Assembly: GCF_016342705.1 (NCBI RefSeq)
Contig: NZ_JAEINV010000001.1
Coordinates: forward strand, 124,001-188,000
Direction of reading: 5' to 3'
Origin: Lutibacter sp.
Lineage (GTDB): Bacteria; Bacteroidota; Bacteroidia; Flavobacteriales; Flavobacteriaceae
Length of the DNA stretch: 64,000 nt
This document shows, piece after piece, positions 9,383 to 24,600 of this stretch. Below the pieces are notes generated by a model that was not told the origin of the DNA, did not search any database, and was given only the letters and a program-made list of their open reading frames with translations. Numbering within the stretch: position 1 is the stretch's first letter; every line of letters begins with the position of its first letter. The translations under genes and the position numbers were made by a program.

Positions 9383-9690
9383 TTATTTTATGATTAAGAA
9401 TCTGATATTTTTTTCAATCACCTTTTTATCTAGAGTTTTTGCTAAAATATAACACCTATAACTATCATTTTTAGGCTCTGAATTAAGTGGTTCAATACCA
9501 TTCCAGCCCCATTCCTGGTCATTTTCAAGTGTTCTTGCATCATCAGACGTATATTCATAAACAAGGTTACCCCAATTATCATAAATGTACATTGAAATCT
9601 CACTTACACCTCTAAATATAGGTCTAAATAGATCATTTATACCATCATTATTTGGTGAAAAGGCCGTTGGTAATAATATGGAAGCTCCTT
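9383..9690 (-). other. Type B T9SS C-terminal sorting domain (gliding-motility type)
   Basis: The last hundred residues of the giant adhesin form the CHU_C-type sorting domain: LPTAFSPNNDGINDLFRPI, then ISMYIYDNWGNLVYEY, WGWNG, and a final strand ending RFLIIK. Proteins with this type B signal are exported by T9SS and usually need a PorP/SprF partner, which is present immediately downstream. Confidence 0.92.
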
Positions 9691-12600
9691 CACCAATTAG
9701 TACTGTTTTTGTTATTGATGTTGAACAACCTGAACTATTAAAAATAGTTAATGTTACGTCGTAAATACCATCATTTGTATAAGTATGGAAAACAGTTTCA
9801 ATATTTTCACCGTTTGAATTAAAAGCTAAATCTTCAGGATTATAAAATACTCTTGAAGGCGTATTATCCCCAAAATCCCATAAGGCATAACTATATACAA
9901 TTGGATTAGGGGTTCCTATAAAGGATAGGTTTGTAAATTCTATATTTTCTTTTACAGAATAATAACCATAAGCCTCAAAATCAAAGGACGTAAATTCAAA
10001 GTCAAGCATTTCTTCATCGACTGTTTTTGTGGAGATTATTTTCTCTACTGAGCAGTTTTGTGAATTGATAACTTTTAAGATACCATCCAATGTTTCAGTC
10101 TCATTAAAAGTAAGCTCATAAATATTATCACCTAAATACTCAGAGGAAATTATTTTGCTATTGTAATAGAAAGTTAAATTGGTATCTAAGGAGTTTATTT
10201 TTGCATAAACAATTCCAGATCCACTGCCACAAAGATTTTCATCAAAGCTTAAAGCCTCTATTGAAATTGATAGTTCACTGCTAATCGTAAATAAATAAGG
10301 TTCAGAAACACAACCACCACTGTCTGTAACAGATAATTGATATCTTCCAGCATTTAAGCCACAAATATTATAGTAATTATTGTAAGGAGGCGAAATTATT
10401 GACCATACCTGAGATTGTGGATTAAAAGATTCTAGCGTAAAACGAGTATAAATTCCTGTGCCTCCAGCAAAATCAAAGTTTGCACAAACATTATTACAGC
10501 TTGGAGCAGTCATACTTAATAAAGTAATTGACAAAGGAACTTTATTTTTAATAGTAAAAGTTTTTGTTGGCAATGGACAACCAATTGCATCTGTTCCGCT
10601 AAACGTATAGTCACCAGGGGCCAATCCTGTTATAGTGGCTTGGTTTTGTCTAAAAGTACCATCAGGTCCACCTGTCCAATTAATTGCATAAAAAGGAGTG
10701 CCGTTTGCATCAATAAATGGAATACCTCCAAAAATAGTGACACTTATTTCACCATCATTTCCAGTACAGCTAATTTGTTTAACTGTTCCATTTATAGTTG
10801 CTGGTGAAGAAATACTGATGGAGCCATTTTCAATAGCGCCACCACAACTATTATATTCAATGCCATACTCATAAATTCCAGACGCCGTTGGTGTACCACT
10901 TATGGTCAGTTTAAGACCCGTTGTTGTTGTAATTGAAGTGGCTGTGACTCCGCTTGGCAATCCAGTTACGCTTATAAGTGCAGGATTTGTGATATTTCCT
11001 ATTATGTCATACACTATATCAATAATTGGAGTTGATATCGAGCAGACTGTTTGATTATCCGTATCAGTTGCTGAAGCGAGTTCAATACTTACTGCGGCAT
11101 ACAAGTTTGTGATGTTCACATCCAATTCGGCGCTACAAGAAGCATTCCCGACTGTTTTTATCTTGAAATTAAATGTGCCTGTATAAATTGGTGCCCCAGA
11201 TAAGGTATATACTCCACTTGCATCTACCGTTGATGTGATAAACGCAGGCAATAAGCTTTCGTCTATTCCTGTTGCTGCACCACTTAATTTAAATTTAATA
11301 GCATCAATTGGGGCATTCTGACAAACACTTTGTGTAAGTGTTCCAGAATCTGCTTCAAGGGTAATTTCAGGCGTTGTTTCAACAGTTAATTTGAATGTTG
11401 TTTTTGCCAGGCCACAACCATTATTTACAGAAATCTCATAAACTGTTTCGTTTAAAATAGTTGTTGGCGTTCCTGAAATAATTAATTCACCATTTACTAC
11501 CACATAATTAATTCCAGTTGGTAGAGCAGGAGTGATTATATTATTAGTAGTAGTGACATTTATAGGAATAGCATATCTCAATGGTTCAATAGGAGAACCT
11601 ACACAATTCATTTGATTTATACTACCACTCACTAAATTAATAAAAGCATTCTTTTGAACAACAATACTTCCATCAAGTCTAACACTACAATTACTATCTG
11701 AAGTGATGCTATAATTATAAGTACCACTCAATGTTGGTTTACCATTTATAACAGCACTACCAGTTGCTGGATCTGCAATAAAAGTAACACCTGGAGGTAA
11801 TACTCCATTTAATTGAAGTGTTTGTCCTGCATTTCCTTGATATTGAATTGGGTTTGTCAAAACTGTATTTACGCAAACAATTTCATTTTGATTACCCTGA
11901 GTACGTGATAACGTTCCTAGCGCTGTAATTGTAATTGTCCCTGTTGCTGTTGCACTTGCACAAATACCTTGAGTGGCAATGGTGTAAGTATAAACTGCAG
12001 CTAGATCATTTACAGTTCCAGAAATTGTTAGTACATTTCCAACAAGGTTCCAAATAATGCCAGATGGAAGACCTGTTATTGTGGCACCTGAAGCACCATT
12101 TTCTAATTGATATGTAATAGGCGCAATACTGTTGTTGACACATATTTCCTGATTGTCATTTCCTGCAGACAATAATGTGATGCTGTCATTTGGATTGATG
12201 GTAATTGTGCCTTTAAATGACGCATTGCAACCAGTAGCTAAACCAGAGGTTGTCACCGTATATTCAAAAGTGCCTGTCACCGTTGGGATGCCTGAAATTT
12301 TTAATACATTTCCAGCAAAAGAACTTGCTACACCAGAAGGCAATCCTTGTACAAATGCATTCATAGCATTACCAAGAATATCAAATTGAATATCGGTGAT
12401 AGCACTACCTTCACAAACAGTTTGGAATATAGCTGCTCCCGGTTGAGGAGTAATGCCAGATTCAACCACTGTAACAGTAGCAGTTGTAGGTTCTAACAAT
12501 GTTGGAGGACTGCAATATGCATCATTAGCGCTATCTTCAACATTTGTTAATTCAATAATATAAGTATCTGCTACATTTGTTGGTACTTTAATAATAAAAC

Positions 12601-15600
12601 TATTACTATTGTTTCCAGTTACTACGGTATTTTCAATGCCGTTTATGGTATAGGTAAATGTATATGGTGCAGTACCATTAGTTGCTGTAAATGTAATTTC
12701 AGGTTCATCAGCATCTTTACATACGTCAAACACATTCACTCCTGTGATGCTTGCAGTAAGAGGTTGTTTTAAGATTACATTAAGTTCTGCAATATTTTCA
12801 CAGCCACCTGCTACACTTCCTACTACATAAATAATATGATTTTCAGAAGGGGTATATGTATAAGTTTCGTTAGTACTCAATGGCGTAGTTGAAGAACCTC
12901 CTAAAGGATCTGAATTATACCATTTATAAGTATCTGCACCTGTTGCAGTTAACGTTATTTCACTTCCTATACAAACTTCAATTTCGGTTAAGCTACCTTC
13001 AATTTCTACAGTTGGTAAGGTATCAATTACTTCAATTATTCCTGATAATGGTGTTGCACACCCTGTTGATGCTTCAATGCTATAAGAGAACGTTCCACCT
13101 TCAGTTGGTATTCCAGAAATTATTCCTGTAGTACTATCAAATGTAACACCTGTTGGTAATGTACCCACTAAGATTAGTTCCGCAGGTGTGTTAATTATTG
13201 GTGTTCCTGGAGTATTAGAAATACTATATTTAATAGCTTCTATAGCGTTATCTATGCAAATAGTTTGTTCAGGTTCTCCCGAAACTAAAGTTATTTCACT
13301 TTCACTAACAGTAATTGTGCCTTCTTCAGGAATTTGATCACAATTAGTAGTTGTTGAAAATGGGTTAATTGCATATTTAAATTCACCTGCTACGGAAGGT
13401 GTACCTGAAATAGTAACTGTAGTTGCTGTAGTACTATAAGTAACACCTGCAGGTAGGTTTAATACCTCTACATTTGTTGCACTACCCTCTAAATTATAGG
13501 TAATTGCAGTAATTGGTGTGTTTATACATATAGCTTGTTCGTCCGTACCGGCAACAGCTAAGCTTAGTGTTCCTTTAGCATTTACTTCAATAGTTCCTGA
13601 AAATTCAGAATTACAACCTATTATGGAACTAGAAGTTTTAACAGTATAGTCAAACGTTCCTGATTCATTAGGTTTTCCTGAAATTGTTAAGGTTCCCGCT
13701 GTTTCATCGTAAGTTCCAATAACATCTCCTGGAAGTCCTTCAACAAAAGCATCGTCTGGTGCCCCTGAAATATCAAATACAATAGCTGTTATAGCTTCTC
13801 CTTCACAAACTGTTTGATTAACATTTATTAAGTTATTAGCTGCTGGCACAATACCTGCATCTAAAACAGTGATAAATGCTTGAGAAGGTTCTAAAATTTC
13901 GCCATTGTTACAACTACCTGAATCTTCTATACTAATTAAAGTAACTGTAAAGTTACCTGGTATAGAGGTTGGTAAATCTGGCACTAAAGTGGCATCAGTT
14001 CCTATTGAAGTTACTGTGCCTGTAATTGGCGTTGCCAATAATGTAGAGGCTATTTCATAGGTAAATATATAAGGTGCTGTACCATTTGCTCCTTCAAAAG
14101 TAATGGTAAGCGGTATAGCATCTTTACAAACTGTAAAGTCGTACGGTGCTTGAATAGTACCTGTTAATGCTGGTTTAACGGTTACTAGTATTTCAGCAGT
14201 AGCATCACAACCGTTACTTGTACCTATAACCGTATAAGTACTTGATATTATAGGCGTAAATGTATAAGTAGCTCCAGTATCACCTGAACCCCAAACATAG
14301 GTGTTTGCTCCAGTGGCAGTTAAGGTAACTGATTGACCTGCACAAACTTCAATTTCAGGTAAACCACCTTCAATTTCTACTATAGGCAGCTCATTAACAG
14401 TAATAGGATAATTAGCCGAAACATTTCCATCGCCACAAACATTAGAACCATAAACACTTATATTTCCTGAAACAGCAGTTGTATCGTAATCTACTGTTAT
14501 ACTATTTGTATTTGTACCTGAAACAATTGTAGCACCTGCTGGTAGTGTCCAATTATAAGATGTTGCATTCGTAATTATAGCTACAGTATATACATTTCCT
14601 GTTGAGCCTGCACATACTGGTGTAGGACCTGAAATAGCTAAAGCATCATTAGGTAACGGATTTACTGTAACAGTTCCTGATGCAGTTGCACTTTCACAGA
14701 ACGGTGCATTTCGATCTGTAATAGAAACAGTATAAGTATACGTACCTGATGCTAGTGAGATAGGTGTGTCAAATGACGCTACATTCCCTGGTGTGAATGC
14801 GCCTGGAGTTACTGTCCAATTGTAATCATATACTCCTGTAGAGCCTAAGCCTGGTGAAGCCTTAATGGTGGCTATAGCTCCTTCACATATTGTTTCGTTA
14901 GTTACAGTTACTATTGGTAAGGCAACAGAGGTCACCACTACAGGTTTTATAATGAAACATCCGGTAGTAAGATCTTCGGCCTTGATATAATAGGTGCCTT
15001 CTGGCACATTGTTACTTGATAATTCGTTACTAGTAGTTGCATTAATACTTGTATGATATGTAAACGTTAAACCACTGTCTGATCCAGCTGTTACTGCAGG
15101 ATCTGTTAAATCAGCAGTAGTTCCTTCGCAAATATTAGTTGGATTTGTAATAACTAAATTTGGTGTTGGGTAAACCGTAATTGTTATTGGTGCAATAGAT
15201 AATACTTGTTCACAACCATTAAAATCAGTTACACCTATAAGTGTATAATTAAAGTTTCCTGCAGTATTTGTTGGCACTGAAACTGTTGCCGTATTTACAA
15301 TTGAAGTAGCAGTTTGAGTACTACCCATTGCGTCAATATATTCAAAAATATACGGAGCAGTTCCTAATGTACCTTTAAACGTAATTGTTGCAGGTTCATT
15401 TAAACAAACAGAAGTTGTACCTAAAATAGTTGCTTCAGGTAACGGATTCACAGTTACTACGGCTGTTGCTATACTACTTTCACATGTTGGTATTAAAGTA
15501 TTTGTTATTTTAACAGTGTAAATACCAGGTATATCAGTTGAAAAAGAAGCCACATTTCCTGGATTAGGTCCTGAAGGCCCTGTCCAAGTATAATTATAAC

Positions 15601-18600
15601 TACCTGGTACGCCAGGTGTTGCTGTAAGAGTAGCTAAAGTTCCATCTGCACAAATAGTAGGACTGTTAACCGAAACTGTTGGTACAGGTGCAGTAGTTAC
15701 AACCACCGGTTCAATAACTGTACAGCCATCAACGTTTTCAGCTTTTATATAATAGGTGCCTGCGGTTGCGGTATTGTAATTATAAAAAGGAAGTGTTCCT
15801 GCAGCATCTAGCCAATAGCTTAATTGTAATGGTTGAACTGTTGATCCAATTGTTATAGCAGGATTTTCTAAATCAGCGGTTTCATTTGCACAAATTGTAG
15901 GTGGATTCGTTATTACTAAAACAGGGAGATTTCTAACGTCAATTATTTTATCAATTATAGAAGTCGTTAAATCCGTACTGCATGCAGTTGGACTTGAATC
16001 TGTTATGCCAGTTAAAGTATATGTATGTGGTCCGACCACACTTGATGAGGTAACTAATTGAACACTATTGCCAGATGCACTTGTTGCGGTATAACCAGCT
16101 GTTCCATCAATTGCATATTCAAAAGTATATGGAGCAGTTCCATTTGAACCTGTAAACGTAATTAAATTATTAGTGCTATTTAAACACGTAGTGCCTCCAC
16201 CAGAAATAGTGGCCGTAAGCGATGGTTTTACATTTACAATTATGGTTGTTGTATTTAAACATCCATTAGGTGTAGAAGGTAATATAAGTTTATAACTAAC
16301 AGGAATTAATGTATTAGAACTGTTTGTTAATGTTTCACTTATTGGTGCAGGACTACCTGTGTTCCCAACTTCATTAATCCCTACAATTGAAGCTCTGCTC
16401 CAAGTAATTGCCCCGTTTGAAGGGTCATCACTAGTTGCTACATAAGAAAATGTGTCTCCTGAACAAATTGTAGTTATTGCTGTAGAACTTGTTAAGTGGT
16501 AGGTTGGGTTAACTATAACAGTAACAGTTTCTGTATTTGTACAACCATTAGGCGTAATTAAAGTATAAATATAGTCAACTGATACATCGCCGTTCGTTGT
16601 ATTAAATAATGTTTCATTGATATTGCCATTGCCTAATCCTACACCATTTGAAATACCGGCTTTTATAGCTCTTGTCCAACTATAACTTACATTTGGAGTA
16701 ACACTTGTAGGGACGTAAGTAAGTACAGTATTAGAACAAACATTAGTTGGTGTTAGAGTGCTAGATAATGTTGGTGGTGCAATAACTGTTATTGAAAGTG
16801 GAGGTGAAGCCAATCCAGTACCGCAAACATTTTTACCCTTAACGGTTAAAGTACCCGATGTTAAAGCAGTATAATTAATAGTTATTGAATTAGATAAAGT
16901 TGTACTTGTACTGCCATCAGGTAATGTCCATAAGTAAGAGGTAGCATTCGGTATTGAAGCAATGGAATACACATTTCCAGTGGAACCTTCACAAACAGTT
17001 TCAGGCCCTGTTATCACGGTTCCTGTAGATGGAGTTGGGTTTACAACAATATCAATTGTTTTCGTATCTGTACATCCAAACCCTGTTGTAGGTAACGTAA
17101 TATAATAAGTTACTGTTACGGGGCTTACCGTGTTATTCGTTAATATTCCATCACTTATAACATCTATACCAGCTGTACCACTACCATTAGCACCCGATTC
17201 ATTAATTGCGCCAATGGTATATCTTATCCAAGAATAGGTCCCTGCGGTATCGCTTGTTGGAATATAGGTGTTAAATATATCCCCCGAGCAAATTGCAGCT
17301 GGTTGAGTACTTGTTAACTGTGGTAATGGATTTGCAATAACAGTTACTGGTTCAATAGTGAAACAGCCAGTAATACTATTTGTAGCTTTTATATAATAGG
17401 TACCTGCAGTTACCGCAGTAAAATTAGTTACGGCAGCAGTATTCGCTGCAGCATCGTTCCAATAGGTTACCGTGTTTGTTACTGCCGTACTTACAGCAGC
17501 GGATAAATTAGCCGTTTGTCCTGCACAAATAACTAAAGGATTTGTGATTGCTACTGTAGGGGGTGCAACAATATTTATGGTTGCACTTCCAGTTTGCAGT
17601 TGAGAACACATGGTTGCACTTGATTCAGATACGCTGATTAATTGATAGTTAAATGATCCTGAAACAGTTGTAACCACAGGCAAAGTAACTGTATTACTTG
17701 TTGATGTTGTGCTTATGGTTTGTGTCGCTCCACCATTAATGTTATAATCAAAAGTATATGGCGGTATACCATTAACTCCTGTAAATGTAACAACGGCTGT
17801 TCCGTTTTCACAAACAGTTGCAGGCACAGCAATAGTTGCTGTTGGTAACGGATTAACGGTTACCGTACCTGTTGCAGGTAAGCTGGTACAATTAGGAGCT
17901 GTTGTATCTGTAATTTCAACAGTATAATTACCGGCAATTGCCGTTGAAAATGAAGCAACATTACCAGGATTTATAGCTGTCGCAGGTATGGATGTCCAAG
18001 TATAACTATAAGTACCTAATGAGGTAGGTGTAGCTGTAATAGTTGCTAAAGTTCCATCTGCACAAATGGTTGGTGGATTATTTACCGTAACAGTTGGCAA
18101 TGCTTGTTCTGTAACTACTACTGGTTTAATAGTGAAACAGCCAGTAATACTATTTGTAGCTTTTATATAATAGGTACCTGCAGTTACAGCAGTAAAATTG
18201 GTTAATGGTGTAACGTTAGCTGCAGCATCGTTCCAATAGGTTACCGTGTTTGTTACTGCCGTACTTACAGCAGCGGATAAATTAGCCGTTTGTCCTGCAC
18301 AAATAACTAAAGGATTTGTGATTGCTACTGTAGGGGGTGCAACAATATTTATGGTTGCACTTCCAGTTTGCAGTTGAGAACACATGGTTGCACTTGATTC
18401 AGATACGCTGATTAATTGATAGTTAAATGATCCTGAAACAGTTGTAACCACAGGCAAAGTAACTGTATTACTTGTTGATGTTGTGCTTATGGTTTGTGTC
18501 GCTCCACCATTAATGTTATAATCAAAAGTATATGGCGGTATACCATTAACTCCTGTAAATGTAACAACGGCTGTTCCGTTTTCACAAACAGTTGCAGGCA

Positions 18601-21600
18601 CAGCAATAGTTGCTGTTGGTAACGGATTTACAGTTACCGTACCTGTTGCAGGTAAGCTGGTACAATTTGGTGCGGCTGTATCAGTAATTTCAACCGTATA
18701 ATTTCCAGCAATAGCCGTTGTAAATGAAGCAACATTACCCGGATTTATAGCAGTCGCAGGTATGGATGTCCAATTATAGCTATAAGTACCTAATGAAGTA
18801 GGTGTTGCCATAATGTTAGTAATAGCACCTTCACAAATGGTTTCGCTATTTACCGTTACAATAGGTAAGGTTTGTGCCGTAACCACTACTGGTACAATAG
18901 TAAAACAACCAGTTGTATTTGTCGCTTTTATATAGTAAGTACCTGCTGAAACAGCTGTTGGATTGGTTAATGATGTGGTTGCCGCAGCATCAGTCCAATA
19001 GGTTACAGTATTTGTAACTGCTGTACTTACAGCAGCTGATAAATCAGCCGTTTGCCCTGCACAAATAACTAATGGATTTGTGATTGTTACTACTACTGGA
19101 GCAATTACAGTGATAGATAAAGTTACCGAAGGGCCATCGTCACAAGCGTTTCTTCCAAATACAGTTAAATTACCTGTAACATCTGTTAACAGATAATTTA
19201 TGCTTAGTGTATTTGTAGTAGTTGATTGTGAAGAACCATTAGGCAAGGTCCATTCATAACTAGTTGCATTGTCAATAGAATCTACTGTATAAACATTTCC
19301 TGTTGAACCTGCACAAACAGTTGTTGGTCCTGCTAAGTTTGCAGCAGCTGAAGGTGTAGGTGTAACATCTACAGAAACAGTTACGGTGTTTGTACAACCA
19401 TTGATGGTTGTAGGTAGGGTTAATTCGTAAGCAACTGTAATTACTGCATTGGTTGTATTTGTTAATATTTCATTAATAGGTGTAGCATTCCCTGTAGAGC
19501 CAGTTGGTGTAATACCAGAAGTTGTAATTCTACTCCAAGTAATGATACCTGTAGGGTTACTTGTTGGTGTATAATTAATGCTTGTTCCTGAACAAATGGT
19601 TGTTACAGCTGGTGTATTTGTAAGTAGGCCGGCTGGATATATAGCTACGGAAACATACTCTGTTGAAATACATCCTGTAGGAGAAGTTAAAGTAACGGTA
19701 TAGGTTGCTGTTTGTACCACATTAGTGGAATTAACAAGCGTTTCTGTAATAGTGCTGCCAGTTCCAGAAGCAGTATTATCTATGCCACTTTGTAAGTATC
19801 TGTCCCAAGTAAATGTAACTCCAGCACTGCTAGTTAGTGTATGAGTAAATAGATCTCCCGAACAAATTGGCGTAGTGGTCGTATTCGTAAGTGTTGGTGG
19901 TGCAATAACAGTAATAGGTAGTGAGGACACTACGCCATTACCACAAGAATTTACACCTTGTACCGTAATATTTCCTGAAACAGCAGAAAGTCCAAAATCA
20001 ACAGTGATTGTATTTGTAATACTGCTTCCTGTTGCACCCGTTGGTAATGTCCAAATATACGATGTAGCACCAGGTATTGGAGTTGCAGTATATACAATGC
20101 CTGTTGCTCCTGCACAAACAGGTGTTAATCCACTAATTGTAGTGGCTGCCGGTACAGGCAATACTGTAATTGCTAATGTTGAAAATGGACCATTACCACA
20201 AGAGTTGGTTGCATATACAGACACATTTCCAGATACTGAATTTGCTCCATAATCTACTGTAATTATGTTGGTATTTATTCCTGAAACAATGGTTGCACCT
20301 GTTGGCACTGTCCAATTATATGTTGTAACACTCGGATTGGTGGCAACTTGGTACATAACATTTGTAGTACCAGCACAAAGTGTTGTTCCAACGCTTGAAG
20401 TAATAGCTCCTAAGTTTGGCGCAGCACAATTGATGGTTAAGGTAACAATATCTGAAATTGTAGAGGTATTACAAGCACCAACACCTGTTGCAGTTAATGT
20501 TAAATCTTCAGTAGATGGACAGCTATTGCTTAAAGATTGGTAAGTAGGTGGTGTTCCATTGCCAAATGTTCCTGAACCACTTGTGCTCCATACTTTTGAG
20601 CTTGCATTGGTTACACTTGAATTATTAATGGTAAAAGCATTAATTGGGTTACCTGCAATGTAACAAACTTCACCGTTATCACCAGCTTCTACTGTTGGTA
20701 ATGGTTGAATAGTAATAGTGATATCTGCAGTAATAGCTGCTGAACAGCCATTAATTGGTGTTAGTAAAGCTCTAGCTACTGTGGTTTGTGTTGTTATAAT
20801 GGATGAAGGTAAACCTGTAGTAAAGGTTGGTGTTGCCGTAGAAGCACCACTTGTAATACTTCCAGGGCCACTAAAAATACTCCAGCTTATGGTATTATAA
20901 TTGGCTGCTACACTATTAAGAACCACACTAGGTGTATTTACACAAATATCAACGGTACTGGTTGTAATAGCAATTGAAGGATTACGTGTAATGTCTAACC
21001 TCATAACGCTTGTAGCAATAGCACAAGTTGAATCTCCTGTTCCTGTTAATGTAAGATATACGAAGCCTCTATTAATGTCATCTGCACTAGGTGTATAGGT
21101 GGCGTTTAAAGCACTTGTAGAAGTATTAAACGTACCTCCAATATAAGTAGGGTTGGAGGTTCCATTACTATTTTCTGAACTTGTCCAACTTACAGAAGTA
21201 CTATTAGTGGCTGTTGCATTTGATAACGTATACGTGCTTCCTTCACAAATTGTTGCTGGAACGCCTGCAAATACACCAACTCCTGGAGTGATGTTTAATC
21301 TCATTACATCAGTAAAACTACCGCAAGAATTTGTAGCGGTTACAAATAGATATACAAAACCTCTTGAAATATCATTTGTACTTGGAGTATATGTGGCTTT
21401 AGGATCATTAGGTATTATAGAAAAAACACCGTCAGAAGTAGCAATACCAGCACTAGAAATATAGCTTTCCCATGAAATACTGGAATAATGAGTTGCTGTT
21501 GCATTTACTAAATTATAAGGAGTTCCGGCACAAACCGTTGCATCTGCACCTGCATAAGCGGTTGGTTGTGGCGTTAGTGTGAGCGTTACCGTAGCAGTAG

Positions 21601-24600
21601 TTTCACCTAAGCATGGAGGCGGGTTTGCTGCACGCAATGTAAACGTAATAATTCCAGTTTCATTGGCGCCCGGTGTGTACGTTGGTGTTAAGGTATTTGC
21701 ACCTGCGGTAATAGTTCCTGCGCCGTCTTCTGTCCATGTAAATGTAGTTGAAGGACTTACAGAAGCTCCAAAATTTAAAAGAATAGGAGAGGCTGTTTCG
21801 CATTTAGTTATTGGATTTAAAGTGCCAATAGTAACTTTTGGTGCTAAATTTACTTTTATGGTTTCAATAGCATTTGTTGAACACTTATTTAATGGAAATG
21901 CGGTAACTTCTAAAAGCATAAATCCATTGGCTAGTTCAGCTATTGTTGGACTTAATGTTGGTGTTTCAGTGGTAGCATTTGCTGGTGATGAAACTGGTGA
22001 CACAGCGGTTACATTTACCCAAGAAATGCTACTTGCATTGTTTACTGTTATTACGTCTGGCAATGTAAATGATTCACCGCACAATGTAATTTCTGTAGTA
22101 CTAGCAACAATTGTTGGATTTTTTTCAACAGTTAATTGCATGGAGTCTTTAAATACAGATGCCGTAGGTAAGCAAGCGGTATTTGGCTCAACCGTCATTG
22201 TTATGGTAATAATCCCTGAATCTGCAGGGTTTAAAATGTATGTAGGGTTTAATAAACCACCTGAACCTGTATAATCAAATGTTCCGTTTGCTATTCCATC
22301 ATCCCAAGTTATTGAACTATAATTTGTTGCTGTAGCTCCTATTAAAGCATAGGTTGCTCCTTCACAAATGGACGCATTTGTCCCTGCAAATACTTTCGGA
22401 TTTGCAAACAGTGTAATTTCCATAAAATCTTGTACAGTTCCACAAGTCCCTGTTCCTGTAGCTTCCAAGGAAATTTGAACAACAGTACTACCTGAAGGAT
22501 TGATAAAATCTCCTGCGCCAGGAATATAATTTACCTTTAAAGGATCTGCAGTGGTTTGTATAGAACCAGCACCAGTGTGTGTCCAAGTATAGGTTCCACC
22601 ATTACTAGCAGTACCAGTTATTGGAATGGAAGTAACGCCTTCACAAGCGGTGATAGGTGCACCAGCATCCACTATTGGCAATGGATTTATAGTGATAGTA
22701 ACAGAATCAGTTTTTGGAGTTGGACAATTGCTTGTTCCGTTAGCAGTTAATGTTAAAGTAACCGTGCCAGATGCTCCGGCATTCGGAATGATTTCTGGGT
22801 TCCATGTATTTGCTGTTCCTGCTACAATAGTGGCAGGGCCCACAATAGACCAGCTAAACACACCATTTCCGTTCAAGATACTTGCTCCTAAAATGGTAAA
22901 TGTTTCATCTTCACAAATAGTGCCTCCAATTCCTGCTTCTACAATAAGTGCAGGTTCAATAGTAACGGAGATGCTTGATGAAGCATCTGAACAAGACGCA
23001 TCTGTGGCGTGCGCTGTTAGTATTAAATTTACAGTTCCTGTTTGTCCGGCTGCAGGAGTATACACTGTAGCCGCTGTGGTTGTTGAGGTTGCTGGAGAAA
23101 AAGTACCTAAGCCATTTGAAGAAGACCAAGAAACTGAACTGTAGTTTGTAGCGGTTACTTCTGAAGCTAAAATTGTTAATGGTGTTCCTTGACAAATAGT
23201 TTTTGTGGCTGGTACAGCAACAAACGGACTAGGAACAATGGTAATTATTTTTGTTGCAACTGCATTGTTTGAAGCTCCACAAGAAGTTTTTGCAAGGGCT
23301 GTTAGCGTTAATGTAACATCACCTGTTAGTCCCACACTTGGTGTAAATGTAGGTGTTAAGGTAGTTGCACCTGCTGTAATAGAACCACCGCCAGATACCG
23401 TCCATAATAAATTGGCATAATTTTGCGCTGTTGCTTCTGATGCCGCTAAGGTATATGGTAATCCTTCACAAATAGTCACAGGTCCTCCTGCATTTGCTGT
23501 AGGTTTTTTAACTATGGTTACTAAAATAGTATCCGTAATTTCAGGGCAATTGGTAGCACTTACCGCGTGTAAAGTAAGCGTAACAGTTCCTGTCGCTATG
23601 TCTAATGCACTAGGCGTATAGCTTGTAGTTGCTATAGTTGGTGTTGAAAATTGTGTGTCCGTTGCTGAAGAACTTGTGGTCCAATATACACTTGAGCTGT
23701 TAGTAGCTGAACCAACTAAATTCACAATTCCGTCTTCACAAATAGATTGAGGCAACCCTGCATCTACCACTTGCACTGGTGATAAAGTAAGGATAATTTC
23801 ATCAAAAACAGGACCTGTACATGGAGTTATTGGTTGCGCTGTAACTCTTAATACAATTGGCACATTTGCAGCAATTTCTGCAGCACTTGGCGTATAGACA
23901 GGATTTTGAATGCTGTTATTACTAAAAGTACCTGGTGTTCCACTTTGTGATGTCCATAAAAGGTTGCTATTATTAGTAGCAGTTACACCCGTAATTACAA
24001 AAGGTGCACTAGCACAGTTTGTTCTATTTACCACGCCTACAGCTACAGTTGGTAGCGGAATAATATTTACAGTTTGTTGTTTTACAGCAGTGCCACAAGA
24101 AGTAGCGCCTGTTGCAGTTACTTGTATTGTAAAAGAACCACTTAAAATATCATTAGCTCCTGGTGTATAAATTGCATTTAGAGAATTTGCATTTGTAAAT
24201 GCACCATCTGAAGCACCTACAGGTTCCCATAGATAGGTACTTGCATCAGTGGCAGTTGCAACGGCATTATACGTTGTTCCTTCACAAATAGGAGTTGTTA
24301 AACTTGTAATAGTAACCGTTGGTGCATCATCGATAGAGATTACAATTTCATCAAAATCAGTTAAAGCACATATTGCATCACTGGTGGCTGTTAAACGTAA
24401 AATCACAGAGCCATTTGCTATATCAGCACCCGTAAACGTATAGGTTGAAGTTGTACTTGTAGGATTACTAAATGTTGCAGAAGATGATGAACTTGTCCAC
24501 AAATAACTTATACTTGGCGAAGTATTTGTAACATTTGCGGATAAGTTATAGGAAGTTTGAGTACTACAAATAGTCGTCGCATTTAAAGGTAATTTAACTA

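Noticed and set aside
19875-23420. Series of forward-strand open frames of 65-231 codons opposite the giant adhesin
   Set aside because: They mirror the repetitive, Thr/Val/Gly-rich adhesin codons and have low-complexity products without known motifs; the reverse frame is continuous and full of recognisable domains.
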